DNA from: CAYZGU01 sp964478165
GTDB taxonomy: Bacteria; Poribacteria; WGA-4E; JAJDTR01
Direction of reading: 5' to 3'
Assembly: GCA_964478165.1 (NCBI GenBank)
Contig: CAYZGU010000044.1
Location: forward strand, 62,001-126,000
DNA length: 64,000 nt
In this document: in pieces, positions 19,556 to 28,798 of the stretch
Numbering within the stretch: the first letter of the stretch is position 1
Layout of the letters: every line of letters begins with the position of its first letter
Made by a program: the position numbers and the translations under genes
The notes under the pieces: model-generated
Seen by the model: only the letters and a program-made list of their open reading frames with translations
Databases searched by the model: none
What the model was told of the DNA's origin: nothing

Positions 19556-20839
19556 CTTCAATCTTCTTTTTGATGGTAGGGAAATGATCCTGTGTAGTCG
19601 ATAAGGTTCAGAGACGGAGAGGAGGAGGAATTATTACAAGTGTATAATCCGGTCTGGTTTGCGCAGATTGGCGTGATTATTCACGGGAATGGAGCAGGCA
19701 TTTCAATCTCTTCCTTAGATTCTTACGCGCGATTTGATTCGGAATTTGCCAGGTTGGCCTCGTCAGGGGCTTCGCGGGCGCTGGTCGTTTTGAAACTTTT
19801 GAAACTAATGAAATTTGTGATTGTCCCATATTTCTTCGCGTGGCTCTCCATATAGGTATCAATGGGAATCTCAAATGGGCCTGGGTTGATGCCGAGAATG
19901 AATGATTACTGACGCACTTGCAGTGTAAAAACTCGATCGTTAATTGGCACATTCCGAATTGAACCATTTGATATTTCGGTTGCGTTGGACTGAATGGCGG
20001 TCGTTTTATTTCTTGCCGTCATGTGAGTCATCGTATCTCTGCGATGTTCTAATCCACAGATTCTGTCTTCAGGATTGGTACGAGGGTAATCAGTTCGCTC
20101 GTGTTTGCAAGAGTGATAGTTGTGGAAAGTTAGTCAATCAGTGCCTGAATAGTGTTTGAACCGAGTATTTTGTAAACCCTACTAAATAAAAACCCTGAGG
20201 TATCTTCGTGTCTTGATTCAGCAAATGTGTTCAGAATCTTGGCGGTGGTTGAGCCAGGATAATGTGCTAGTTGTCTAATTCTTCAAAAGTACACCAGAAG
20301 TATTACTCAAGATTCCGTAGTGTGGGTCAAGCCATGTGTTCCATCAGCGTAAAATCTCCAGCTTTCGTCGCAGTAGCAATGCCATTCGGCCACACATTCC
20401 CGAATTTATATAGGCGCGATTATGCGAATCCGCATCCATTGTCGTCATGGTAGGAATGCCTTGTTTATGGATGAGGAGAATTCGGACTTCTGGCTGTGTT
20501 ACAGGCTAACAATCCAGGGTGATAACATTAAAGAATTTCTTTTGACTTTTTATGCCAGCTTCTGATAGACTGATCCAAGGTGTTGTCAAAAACAAACTAG
20601 TCGCATCATGGCTGGCTTATGCCATGGAATTGTCAAAAGAACGGGTTTCATTAACATCTTAGCTCGTTTTTCCTTTCCCGACGGCAGTTTAGGAATATCG
20701 AGGGTTGCCTTTTTGTGGATTATTAATCGATGCCTCAGTCGCATGCTGTAAACATCTGCTAACATGTGTAAAAATGCAACGAACGGAATTATCTAAATCT
20801 TCATGGGAAATGTACCGTGATATAAGGGGAAATCGTGAA
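19556..20839. other. gene-free spacer, about 1.3 kb
   Basis: Lies between the divergent rpsA and STAS genes. Only short frames without motifs or ribosome sites are present. I see no intact gene and no clear remnant. Confidence 0.5.
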
Positions 20840-21181
20840 ATGACAGAAGAATTAATGACCATTCGTGAAAAATCCGATGTGATCATTGTTGATTTAAAAA
20901 ATGATGTCGGAAACCAGGTGGCGTCGGAGTTGGGAGAAACACTTGACGAACTTGTTGGCAAGAAACCCCCGAAGATCGCTGTAAACCTTGGCAATGTAGA
21001 ACACATCAACAGTGCAGCAGTGGGGGCATTAGTCGGCGTGGCTAGGCGCATGCGTCAGAAGGGTGGAGATGTGAAAATCTACGCCCTGGCGGAAAATCTT
21101 CAACGAATTTTCGATCTTATTGGTGCTTCTAGCATTGTTGAAATCTATGAGTCGGAAGGGCGTGCGATTGCGGCTTTTTAA
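20840..21181 (+). CDS. STAS-domain anti-sigma factor antagonist
   Basis: A single STAS domain of 113 residues, the size of SpoIIAA/RsbV proteins. It has DVIIVDLKNDVGNQVASELG, then KIAVNLGNVEHINSAAVGAL, where the Ser of INSAAV is at the usual phosphorylated position, and then IYALAENLQRIFDLIGASSI. Such proteins bind anti-sigma kinases in partner-switching control. AGGGG lies about 9 bases before the ATG at 20840; the open frame extends 45 codons further upstream without a ribosome site. No kinase (RsbW type) or phosphatase gene is adjacent. The ECF sigma and FHA genes at 36 kb belong to a different control logic. Confidence 0.88.
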   Translation: MTEELMTIREKSDVIIVDLKNDVGNQVASELGETLDELVGKKPPKIAVNLGNVEHINSAAVGALVGVARRMRQKGGDVKIYALAENLQRIFDLIGASSIVEIYESEGRAIAAF

Positions 21182-21855
21182 TACTCAAGTCATTATCCAT
21201 CGATGGTCAACCGACTTCCTCGCATTCTTTAGAACACGATGCGGTGTGACGATTTCTCCTATGATAAATTCCAAAAAGTTGTGCGTACTGTTCGTTGGTC
21301 TCGGATGCTAGAATTGCTTCTTCTTCCATGCTCTCTGCGAAAATCGCCACGCGGGGACAAAGACTTCCTAACTGTCTATCGCATCCTCGACTCGAACCTC
21401 TTCATTGTGTGATGGATCCAGTCGTTTTGTCAGATAGCGTTCTAATACCTCTCCTGCGGTCGTTATCTATGATTCGAACATATCGGTATATGGAGAATAG
21501 GCTTCCCTTAAGTATCTAGGACAGAAGTTGAGAAGAGGGTTCAACCCCCGGTCCCAATACCCTTGTAAGGCCATGAGTGGAAAGTTGCGCTGCCAGATGG
21601 TTCTGAACCTGTTTCGTTAGTTGTTCGTGCAGTTTCAGTCACCATCATTGTCCATTTCGCTTCTCTTTTTCGATTGGAAATTCAATCAATCCCTGCTTTG
21701 ATCTTGTAGAATGCCAAGTAGCACTCAAACTTTGTTGACCCCAGTTTATCTTTATGTTAGAATCAATACTGTTGTCGTGGTAAGATCGCTCTTGTAGGGA
21801 GTTCTTAAGGAAATTGCAACGGGATCTGCGGGATTAACGTACTAGGTATGATGCT
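21182..21855. other. spacer upstream of glycosyltransferase gene
   Basis: About 670 bases. The first 230 bases stay mostly open in one plus-strand frame (KFQKVVRTVRWSRMLEL and on) with two stops, possibly a decayed gene that I cannot name. The last 120 bases hold a good promoter. Confidence 0.45.
21735..21763 (+). promoter_or_regulatory. sigma70-type promoter for glycosyltransferase/radical SAM pair
   Basis: TTGACC at 21735-21740, 17 bases, TAGAAT at 21758-21763, about 90 bases before the glycosyltransferase ATG. Confidence 0.65.
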
Positions 21856-23088
21856 ATGATTTTGTACATCATTAGCATAGCTTATTTTTTTCTAATTGTG
21901 GAAATCGTTCTAATCGTCAAGTCCTTTTCCTACGCACGGAGAGAGCGAAATACGAAACGACCTAGCCATTGTCCTAAGGCTGCCATAATCGCCCCTCACT
22001 ACGGATGGAATGCTCAGATTGGAGAGAGTCTTAGGCCTCTTCTGAATCAGGACTACGCGGGTGAGTATGTAGTATATTTCGTGACTCATGCAGTAGGTGA
22101 ATCAAACAAAGATCTTTCTTACCCGCACCTCCTTGAGATCGCTGAAGAGCATCCAGGTAACGTTCGTGTTCTTTTGGCTCCTAATGTTGTTGACAATGCC
22201 CATTCTCGTTCGCAGAAGGTACAGAATCTTATTACTGCGATCGCGGAGTTGCCAGATGACGTTGATATTATTGCTTTTGTCGATGCCGACGTAGTAGTCC
22301 AGGAAGATTGGTTGACGTTATTAGTGCAACCGCTTCAAGACCCGTGCATTGGTGCGACAGTTGGCGCCCGATTTTACCACCCGCAAAGCTTTAACCTGGC
22401 GACGCTTTCGGAAGCTATTTGGGTGAATTTTCAGATAGCTTTGCAGGGTAATCATCCACTTGCTATGGTGTGGGGCGGTTCGAATGCAATCCGACGTGAA
22501 CTTCTGGACCGGGGAAAGGTGTTAGACCGATGGGAAAACTCTGCTATCGAAGATCACAATCTGACCCACGCCGTCAGGGATCTTAATCTCAAGGTACACT
22601 TCGTTCCTAATTGTATAGCCGTTACGCAGACAACAAACCGCACCTGGAAGCAAGTTTTTGAATTCACCAATCGCCAGATGATTATGACTTTCAGGATGGG
22701 ATTTCGAATTGAGTGGGGCTTAAGCTTAATTGCATTTCTACCCAAATCGCTTATTGTCTTTGCGTCGATTCTTTTCATGCCATTTTATTTTTATCATCTC
22801 TGCCCTCTGCTATTGGTTCCGATTATTGAGATTCAGAGTTATCGGTTTTTCTCTTTGAATTTACCACATTGGTTACGAATTGCTCCTAAGATGCGCCAGA
22901 CTATTCGGATAACCTCTTTTGCGACGCCTATTTCGGTGCTTGTTGTGGGTTTAAATGCTTTGTATGCGATATTTCAAAAGAAAATTGTATGGGGTGGCGT
23001 CGGATACGAGATTTTGTCTGCCACAACTTGTCGAGTTTTGGGACGTGTTGCGGTAAAAAATAATGATGACGAGAAAGATTTGAATTAG
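21856..23088 (+). CDS. membrane GT2/GT21-type glycosyltransferase
   Basis: A processive-type or lipid-directed family 2 glycosyltransferase of 410 residues. An N-terminal membrane helix (ILYIISIAYFFLIVEIVLIV) precedes a GT-A domain with FVDADVV (metal-binding DxD-type), GGSNAIRRELL, the acceptor-site EDHNLT, and QTTNRTW, a variant of the (Q/R)xxRW motif. At least two C-terminal membrane segments follow (SLIAFLPKSLIVFASILFM and ITSFATPISVLVVGLNALY). This order fits the ceramide-glucosyltransferase/HpnI-like group, which glycosylates membrane lipids on the cytoplasmic side. The radical SAM gene follows after 28 bases and shares its promoter. Donor and acceptor cannot be told from sequence. Confidence 0.85.
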   Translation: MILYIISIAYFFLIVEIVLIVKSFSYARRERNTKRPSHCPKAAIIAPHYGWNAQIGESLRPLLNQDYAGEYVVYFVTHAVGESNKDLSYPHLLEIAEEHPGNVRVLLAPNVVDNAHSRSQKVQNLITAIAELPDDVDIIAFVDADVVVQEDWLTLLVQPLQDPCIGATVGARFYHPQSFNLATLSEAIWVNFQIALQGNHPLAMVWGGSNAIRRELLDRGKVLDRWENSAIEDHNLTHAVRDLNLKVHFVPNCIAVTQTTNRTWKQVFEFTNRQMIMTFRMGFRIEWGLSLIAFLPKSLIVFASILFMPFYFYHLCPLLLVPIIEIQSYRFFSLNLPHWLRIAPKMRQTIRITSFATPISVLVVGLNALYAIFQKKIVWGGVGYEILSATTCRVLGRVAVKNNDDEKDLN

Positions 23089-23116
23089 CTTTTTCTGTGT
23101 TTAGAAAGGAAAACCA

Positions 23117-24337
23117 ATGTCAACGCGAAGTCGAATTTCGCCGCGTTTTTTTGTGAATCAGCTCACGAGTGCCATGGCCGATGATTGGTCAACGTCCTAT
23201 GCGCTTGCGAAATATCAGATTGCTAAGGAAAGTTTTAACTGGCGACATCCTCTTGGCGCGAAACATGGGAAAGGGGATGGTGTACAACTGGTCAGTTTGC
23301 GGATTACGGATATGTGCAATCTGCGTTGTCATTCGTGCGGGCAATGGGGCGATAACGGCTACCTGGTTGGCAAATCCCTTAAGGAATTGAAAGATCGAGA
23401 AGTGCCTGTTGAAATCTATAAGCAACTTGTAGATCAGATTGTTGACGCTGGTTGGTCTCCTGTATGGTATATCTGGGGAGGTGAACCGATGCTCTATCCC
23501 GGTTTGATTGAGTTGTTACATTATATCAAGGATCGGGGAATGGCTATCTCATTGGTAAGTAACGCTACCAACATCGCGAGGCGTGCTGACGATATTCTCG
23601 AAACGTGCAAGATTGTTTATCTAAGCGTTGATGGTCCAAACGGCGAGATACATAACAGACAGCGTCCTGGTATTACGGAAAACTATGACAACTTTACTGA
23701 CGTTGAAGCAGCGCTTGAGACTTTGAGTGCGGAGAAGGCGAACCGCAACGCAGTGTTTCCCTACATTATTCCGTTGAGTTGTATTACTATGTACAATATA
23801 GATGTTGTTGTGGATTTACATGAGTTCACAAGCCAATATGCGGACGCACATATTTTCTACTTGACATGGTGGATGGATTCGGAATCGGCACAAGCCCACT
23901 CGAAAGATTTTGAGCGACGCTTCGGCTTCAAACCTCAAACCCATTACGGTTGGATTGGTACTTGGAAGGATTTTGACCATGGTGCAATTTTTGATCGGTT
24001 TGGCGAGATGGAGAAGTTGTCGAAAGCACAACGGCGATGTCCGCCAATTATGATGCCTCGCCTCAATACGCGAGACGAGATTCAAAGTTACTATACAAAC
24101 CATTCTGATACTTTCGATTATAATCAGTGTGTTAGTATCTATATGACTATGGAAATTGATAGTAACGGTGATGTAAGTCTATGCCGCGATTACCACGACT
24201 ACATCATCGGTAATATCAAGACCGACACTGTTGTGGACATGTGGAATAATGACAAGGCACAAAAATTCAGAAGCTCGATTAGTACTGAAGGGATTATGCC
24301 GGTCTGCCGACGGTGCTGTGGACTTATGGGATACTAA
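23117..24337 (+). CDS. radical SAM protein with SPASM-like C-terminus
   Basis: A cytoplasmic radical SAM enzyme of 406 residues. The 4Fe-4S motif CNLRCHSC (Cys67, Cys71, Cys74) is followed by WGGEPMLYPG, the GGE motif for SAM binding. The C-terminal part ends DVSLCRDYHDYIIGNI and VCRRCCGLMGY, which is the usual Cys pattern of a SPASM auxiliary-cluster domain. AAAGGA precedes the ATG. Such enzymes mature peptides or modify sugars or lipids. Its only close partner is the upstream glycosyltransferase, so a joint role in a surface glycolipid or modified metabolite is a guess. I do not recognise a named subfamily; it does not look like the hopanoid enzyme HpnH. Confidence 0.88.
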   Translation: MSTRSRISPRFFVNQLTSAMADDWSTSYALAKYQIAKESFNWRHPLGAKHGKGDGVQLVSLRITDMCNLRCHSCGQWGDNGYLVGKSLKELKDREVPVEIYKQLVDQIVDAGWSPVWYIWGGEPMLYPGLIELLHYIKDRGMAISLVSNATNIARRADDILETCKIVYLSVDGPNGEIHNRQRPGITENYDNFTDVEAALETLSAEKANRNAVFPYIIPLSCITMYNIDVVVDLHEFTSQYADAHIFYLTWWMDSESAQAHSKDFERRFGFKPQTHYGWIGTWKDFDHGAIFDRFGEMEKLSKAQRRCPPIMMPRLNTRDEIQSYYTNHSDTFDYNQCVSIYMTMEIDSNGDVSLCRDYHDYIIGNIKTDTVVDMWNNDKAQKFRSSISTEGIMPVCRRCCGLMGY

Positions 24338-24428
24338 ACGGAGAATTTCCTGTGTCTGTCCTCAACAGAGGGAACCGTAGGTTAGCCACTACTACCTACC
24401 AAACTTCGCGTTTCATGTGCTATGTACA

Positions 24429-25628
24429 ATGTCACTCATACTGACGATTAACGCAGGTAGTTCTTCGATCAAATTCCAGTGCTTTGATATGGAAACGGAG
24501 GCGTGTCTTGGAAGAGGGCAGATTGAATGTGTTGATTCGTCACAGCCAAACTTCTCCTATGAGCGATATGATGGAAGTGCCCACCAGATTGACGTCCCCG
24601 AAGCCGATCGTAAGAACATTTTTCATCTCATCTTCACGACCCTCCTCGATTCCGGAAAAGGTGTTCTCGGTGCGCTCGATGATATTTCTGCTGTTGGACA
24701 TCGGGTTGTACATGGAGGAAGTTTTTTTTCTGAATCAGAGGTTATTACCCCGCCAGTAGAATTGGCAATCCAAAAGTGCATCCCGCTTGCACCGTTACAT
24801 AACCCATATAATCTGCAAGGCATTCGCGTTTGTCGTGAACTTTTGCCGACTGTGCCCCATGTTGCTGTATTCGACACAGCGTTTCACCAAACGATGCCGG
24901 ATTATACCTACGTGTACCCGCTACCCTATCGGCTTCATCAAGAATATGGTATTCGGCGATATGGATTTCACGGAATATCACACCGCTATGTTTCAAAACG
25001 CGCGGCAGAGATTATGGAAACTCCGTTGGATACTCTCAAATTAATCTCTTGTCATCTCGGTAATGGGTGCAGTGTAACAGCGATTGACGGGTGCAAATCG
25101 CTGGATACCAGTATGGGGTTTACCCCACTTGAAGGCTTAATGATGGGCACGCGTTGTGGTGATATCGATCCCGCGATAGTTTTTCATTTGTACGACCATT
25201 ATGGTCTGTCTATTCGTGAGATTAACCAGATGCTCAATCGAGAAAGCGGTTTGTTGGGGGTTTCCGGCGTAAGTGCTGACATGCGTGACCTCTTCCCTGC
25301 AGTTTTCGAAGGGAATCAACAGGCTTCGCTCGCAGTGAAGATGTTCTGCTACCGTGCAAGTCAGTATATCGGGAGCTATGTTGCAACGCTCGGTTGTCTG
25401 GACGTATTAATTTTCACAGCGGGCATTGGCGAAAATGTGCCACAGATTCGTGCCGAAATCTGTGCGAAGTTGGGCTTTATGGGTATTCATTTGGATGAGG
25501 AAGAAAATCGAGAACCGGGTATTGAAAAAGCTATCCATTCTGAAGATTCTCTGGTGAAAATCTTTGTTATTCCTACCAATGAGGAGCTAATGATCGCAAG
25601 GGATACGGTTGAATTAGTCAATTGTTAG
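24429..25628 (+). CDS. ackA: acetate kinase
   Basis: Interconverts acetate + ATP and acetyl phosphate + ADP. It is a full-length ASKHA-fold enzyme of 399 residues. Visible motifs are INAGSSSIKF at the N-terminus, GHRVVHGG, FDTAFHQTMP, YGFHGISHRY, CHLGNGCSVTAI, DTSMGFTPLEGLMMGTRCGDIDP and FTAGIGENVPQIR. I take the ATG at 24429, which begins MSLILTINAG; the frame stays open to a GTG 12 bases upstream. No clear ribosome site is visible. No phosphotransacetylase gene is adjacent. Confidence 0.96.
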   Translation: MSLILTINAGSSSIKFQCFDMETEACLGRGQIECVDSSQPNFSYERYDGSAHQIDVPEADRKNIFHLIFTTLLDSGKGVLGALDDISAVGHRVVHGGSFFSESEVITPPVELAIQKCIPLAPLHNPYNLQGIRVCRELLPTVPHVAVFDTAFHQTMPDYTYVYPLPYRLHQEYGIRRYGFHGISHRYVSKRAAEIMETPLDTLKLISCHLGNGCSVTAIDGCKSLDTSMGFTPLEGLMMGTRCGDIDPAIVFHLYDHYGLSIREINQMLNRESGLLGVSGVSADMRDLFPAVFEGNQQASLAVKMFCYRASQYIGSYVATLGCLDVLIFTAGIGENVPQIRAEICAKLGFMGIHLDEEENREPGIEKAIHSEDSLVKIFVIPTNEELMIARDTVELVNC

Positions 25629-26094
25629 ATTTTCGATTATGCGAAGAACGTTATTGCACAGGTGCGCCTCCAGATGAGATGGTACGGAAGAGTTTTCGGT
25701 CCGGTTATCCAGATATCTCGCTATGTGTTACTCTGCAAACCTCAAACGCGGTGGTTGTTTGCGCAATTTCCTAGATGTCTAGAAAGTGGTGTCAGTTGAG
25801 ATCGTCAATATTGAGGGAATCATAACAGGCTCGGCACTATCAAGATGCTAGACTTAGTTAATCTTTGTAGAGTGTCTCATGTTGTTAAAGGGGAGGAAAA
25901 CAGGTTATATATTGCGCGGATTATTGGATCGATTTGTGGACGGTTTACACGCAGAAGTCGGCCAAACCTGACCGTTGATTTTGGTGCTTGACATCAGTTA
26001 GCCTGAGTGCTAAACTGCCCGCCTGGTTTTAGGAAATATAGCTGAGTAGTCATGTCGTGAGAACGAGCATAATGGAGTGAGGAGCGTTACAGAG
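25629..26094. other. spacer with argC promoter
   Basis: About 450 bases between ackA and argC. No gene seen. The last 110 bases hold a strong promoter, listed separately. Confidence 0.5.
25988..26016 (+). promoter_or_regulatory. sigma70-type promoter for argC-lpxB operon
   Basis: TTGACA at 25988-25993, 17 bases, TAAACT at 26011-26016. About 80 bases before the argC ATG. No ARG-box-like palindrome was recognised around it. Confidence 0.7.
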
Positions 26095-27138
26095 ATGGCA
26101 AAGGTCGGCATCGTCGGCGCGTCAGGTTATACGAGCAGTGAGTTGTTGGGTTTACTCGTCAATCATCCCGGTGGATTAGAGATTGAGATGGTTACTTCTG
26201 GGACTTATTCCGGGCAGAACGTAGATCGAGTGATGCCGAATTTGCGGGGTTTGATTGACCTCAAATTCGAGGAATTCGAGATCGAGACAATCAAAGGTAG
26301 GGTAGACGTAGTTGTCCTGGCCGTTCCTCACAAGGTTGCTATGTCGTATGTGCCACATATTCTCGATCAGGGGATTCGTGTGATTGATTTTAGCGCAGAC
26401 TACAGGTTAAATGATGCTGAGACCTATGAGAATTGGTATCATTGTAAACATACGAACCCCGGATGGCTGTCACATGCGGTTTACGGGTTGCCCGAACGAT
26501 ATCGAGATGCTATTCGTACCGCAGAGCTCGTTGCAAATCCTGGTTGTTATCCAACAAGCGCGATTCTACCTGCATTACCCATCCTATCTGAAGATCTGTT
26601 CGAACGAGAGTCAATCATTGTTGACTCGAAATCGGGCATTTCCGGTGCAGGCCGTAGTCCAGGTGAGAAGACGCATTTCCCTAATCGCGAGTCAAATTGT
26701 GTTGCATATGAAGTTGGGATTCACCGGCACACTCCCGAAATTGAGCAAGAATTGACTAACATTGCGGGTGAAACCGTTCGAGTCACCTTTACGCCTCACC
26801 TTGTTCCGATGACACGTGGGATTTTGAGTACACTTTATCTCCGACTTAAAGAGACGATTTCAACGGAAGCCTTGCTGAGCATCTACGCAAGATTTTATGA
26901 GAAAGAACCCTTTATTCGCGTGCTCGACCAAGGCGAGTACCCACAAACAAAAGCAGTAACCGGTAGTAATTATTGTGATATCGGGCTTGGGGTCGATAAG
27001 CGAACCAATCGAGCGGTCGTTATGGCTGCGATCGATAACCTTGGTAAGGGGGCGTCCAGCGCAGTTGTGCAAAATCTTAATTTGATGTTTGGTTTGGATG
27101 AAACGGACGGATTGAAAATGCCCGCTAGAATGCCGTAG
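26095..27138 (+). CDS. argC: N-acetyl-gamma-glutamyl-phosphate reductase
   Basis: Third step of arginine synthesis: NADPH reduction of N-acetylglutamyl phosphate to the semialdehyde. The protein has 347 residues and begins MAKVGIVGASGYTSSELL, the NADP-binding GxSGYTxxEL signature. The catalytic Cys is in ANPGCYPTSAI (Cys151) and the active-site His in VGIHRHTPEIEQEL. It ends with an ordinary dimerisation region (VDNLGKGASSAVVQNLN type; here IDNLGKGASSAVVQN). The ATG at 26095 follows an AGGAG by 10 bases; a GTG 18 bases upstream is in frame. No other arginine gene is nearby; it appears to be transcribed with the lipid A genes downstream. Confidence 0.96.
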   Translation: MAKVGIVGASGYTSSELLGLLVNHPGGLEIEMVTSGTYSGQNVDRVMPNLRGLIDLKFEEFEIETIKGRVDVVVLAVPHKVAMSYVPHILDQGIRVIDFSADYRLNDAETYENWYHCKHTNPGWLSHAVYGLPERYRDAIRTAELVANPGCYPTSAILPALPILSEDLFERESIIVDSKSGISGAGRSPGEKTHFPNRESNCVAYEVGIHRHTPEIEQELTNIAGETVRVTFTPHLVPMTRGILSTLYLRLKETISTEALLSIYARFYEKEPFIRVLDQGEYPQTKAVTGSNYCDIGLGVDKRTNRAVVMAAIDNLGKGASSAVVQNLNLMFGLDETDGLKMPARMP

Positions 27139-27202
27139 CTTTGCCATGAAATAACGGTAGTATCTGTGATATGATCTGTGTGGGGTAATGGGGGGTTCAA
27201 GA

Positions 27203-28318
27203 ATGCCGTCAATCATGATTGTGGCAGGGGAACCGTCGGGCGATTTGCATGCCTCTCGCGTTGCAGCTCAGCTAAAATTGCTTTGTCCCGACGCTAATCT
27301 CTTTGGCATGGGCGGTGACTTGATGAAAGCTGCGGGTGTTTCCCTCGTCTTTCACATTGGCGATACGGCGGTAATGGGTATTGCTGAGGTGGTTTCGTCG
27401 ATTCCGGGTTATCTGAAGAAATACATGCATTTTAAGTGGTTGATGCGCAATAAAAAGCCTGATGCCGTGTTGCTAGTCGATTTTGCCGATTTCAACATGG
27501 CGATTGCCGAGTCCGCGTATAAGTTGCAAATTCCCGTCATCTATTACATCCCTCCTAAGGCCTGGGCGTGGCGCAGTGGTCGTGGGAAAAAAATTGCTAA
27601 GAGAACAAGCGTTGTTGCTTCCATTTTCCCTTTTGAGGCAGAATTTTACCGGAGGTCTGGAGCACGCACAGAATTTGTTGGTCATCCCTTGCGGGACTTT
27701 GCACAGATAGATCTGACCGTTCAGCAGGCCCGAGCTCAGATAGGCGTAGACAGAGATGCACCGGTACTTGGATTACTGCCGGGTAGTCGGTGTGGTGAGG
27801 TGAAAATGTTATTGCCTGTTATGCTAAATGTTGCTCAACAGGTTCGTCAGAAACTGCCGAAGTGTCAATTGATTTTACCGCTTTCACCGAGTATTCCTGT
27901 TGAATTTCTACCGGAAATGCCGTTGGTTAAAATTGTCTCAGGTGCAACTTATGCAGCAATGAGGGCAGCCGATCTGACGTTGGTTGCATCCGGCACGGCC
28001 ACCCTTGAAGCCGCCTGTATTGGGGTGCCAATGATTGTGTTGTACAAAATGTCGTGGCTCAGTTGGTGGATTGTAAAGCGACTCGTCAAACTCGATTACA
28101 GTGCGTTACCAAATATCATTGCTGGGCGTCAAGTTGTTCCTGAATTTCTGCAAAGTGACGTGCGAATTGCGCAGATTACCCGGATTGCATGCGATTTGCT
28201 ACAAGATTCGGAAAAGCGGGAATGTCAGCGGATTGAGCTAAAAAAGGTCTGTGAACAGCTTGGAGACCGGGGAGCGGTTGAGCGGACTGCCAGGTTGGTG
28301 CTAAGTCATGTCGAATGA
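27203..28318 (+). CDS. lpxB: lipid-A-disaccharide synthase
   Basis: A GT19 enzyme that joins UDP-2,3-diacylglucosamine and lipid X to make the lipid A disaccharide at the inner membrane. The ATG at 27203 follows a GGGGGG run and gives MPSIMIVAGEPSGDLHASRV. Other family motifs are AVMGIAEVV, LVDFADFNMAIAE, YYIPPKAWAWRSGR, LPGSRCGEVKMLLPV and ASGTATLEAACIGVPMIV, followed by VPEFLQ near the end. Length is 371 residues, normal. It sits 65 bases after argC and 12 bases before the nudix gene, followed by lpxK. Confidence 0.96.
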   Translation: MPSIMIVAGEPSGDLHASRVAAQLKLLCPDANLFGMGGDLMKAAGVSLVFHIGDTAVMGIAEVVSSIPGYLKKYMHFKWLMRNKKPDAVLLVDFADFNMAIAESAYKLQIPVIYYIPPKAWAWRSGRGKKIAKRTSVVASIFPFEAEFYRRSGARTEFVGHPLRDFAQIDLTVQQARAQIGVDRDAPVLGLLPGSRCGEVKMLLPVMLNVAQQVRQKLPKCQLILPLSPSIPVEFLPEMPLVKIVSGATYAAMRAADLTLVASGTATLEAACIGVPMIVLYKMSWLSWWIVKRLVKLDYSALPNIIAGRQVVPEFLQSDVRIAQITRIACDLLQDSEKRECQRIELKKVCEQLGDRGAVERTARLVLSHVE

Positions 28319-28330
28319 AAGCAGAATGTG

Positions 28331-28798
28331 ATGATTGATGAGAGTTGGTACGAGCGTCCTTCTGGTGTGAGCAATCGGGTCTCTGCAGGCGGGGTGGTTG
28401 TGCGAGTGGACCATGCAAAAGTCTATGTAGCGCTTGTTGGAGAGATTGGCCTTACTCATCGTGTGTTGCCGAAGGGCGGCGTGGAGCCCGGCGAAAATTT
28501 TGAAGAGACGGCTCGGAGGGAAATTGGCGAAGAGGCGGGGATTACCTCGCTCGAACTGATTCAAAAGCTGGGTATTCGAGAACGTCTCTCTTTTGACAGA
28601 ACGCGCTGGAATACGACTCATTATTTTCTCTTTGTAACTGAGCAGACGGAAGGTAGTCCAACTGATGATGAGCACCATTTTGCGTTTGCGTGGCACTCAA
28701 TCGATGCACTTCCCGTGATGTTCTGGCCGGAGCAACGGGAGCTAATTGAAACACATCGTGAGGAAATCATTGGCTTTTTCAGGCAGGACGACCCATGA
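28331..28798 (+). CDS. NUDIX hydrolase
   Basis: A 155-residue pyrophosphohydrolase. The Nudix box is complete: GGVEPGENFEETARREIGEE followed by AGI, matching GX5EX7REUXEEXGU. An N-terminal SAGGVVVRVD strand is typical. It lies between lpxB and lpxK, with its stop overlapping the lpxK ATG by 4 bases, so the genes are coupled. Nudix enzymes cut nucleoside diphosphate-X compounds; a housekeeping or diadenosine polyphosphate role is possible. A role in lipid A precursor turnover would be speculative. The ATG at 28331 or the GTG just before it are both possible starts. Confidence 0.92.
   Translation: MIDESWYERPSGVSNRVSAGGVVVRVDHAKVYVALVGEIGLTHRVLPKGGVEPGENFEETARREIGEEAGITSLELIQKLGIRERLSFDRTRWNTTHYFLFVTEQTEGSPTDDEHHFAFAWHSIDALPVMFWPEQRELIETHREEIIGFFRQDDP

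Noticed and set aside
21530..21600. tRNA-like GGTTCAACCCC stretch
   Set aside because: No matching acceptor, D-arm or anticodon stem could be built around it.
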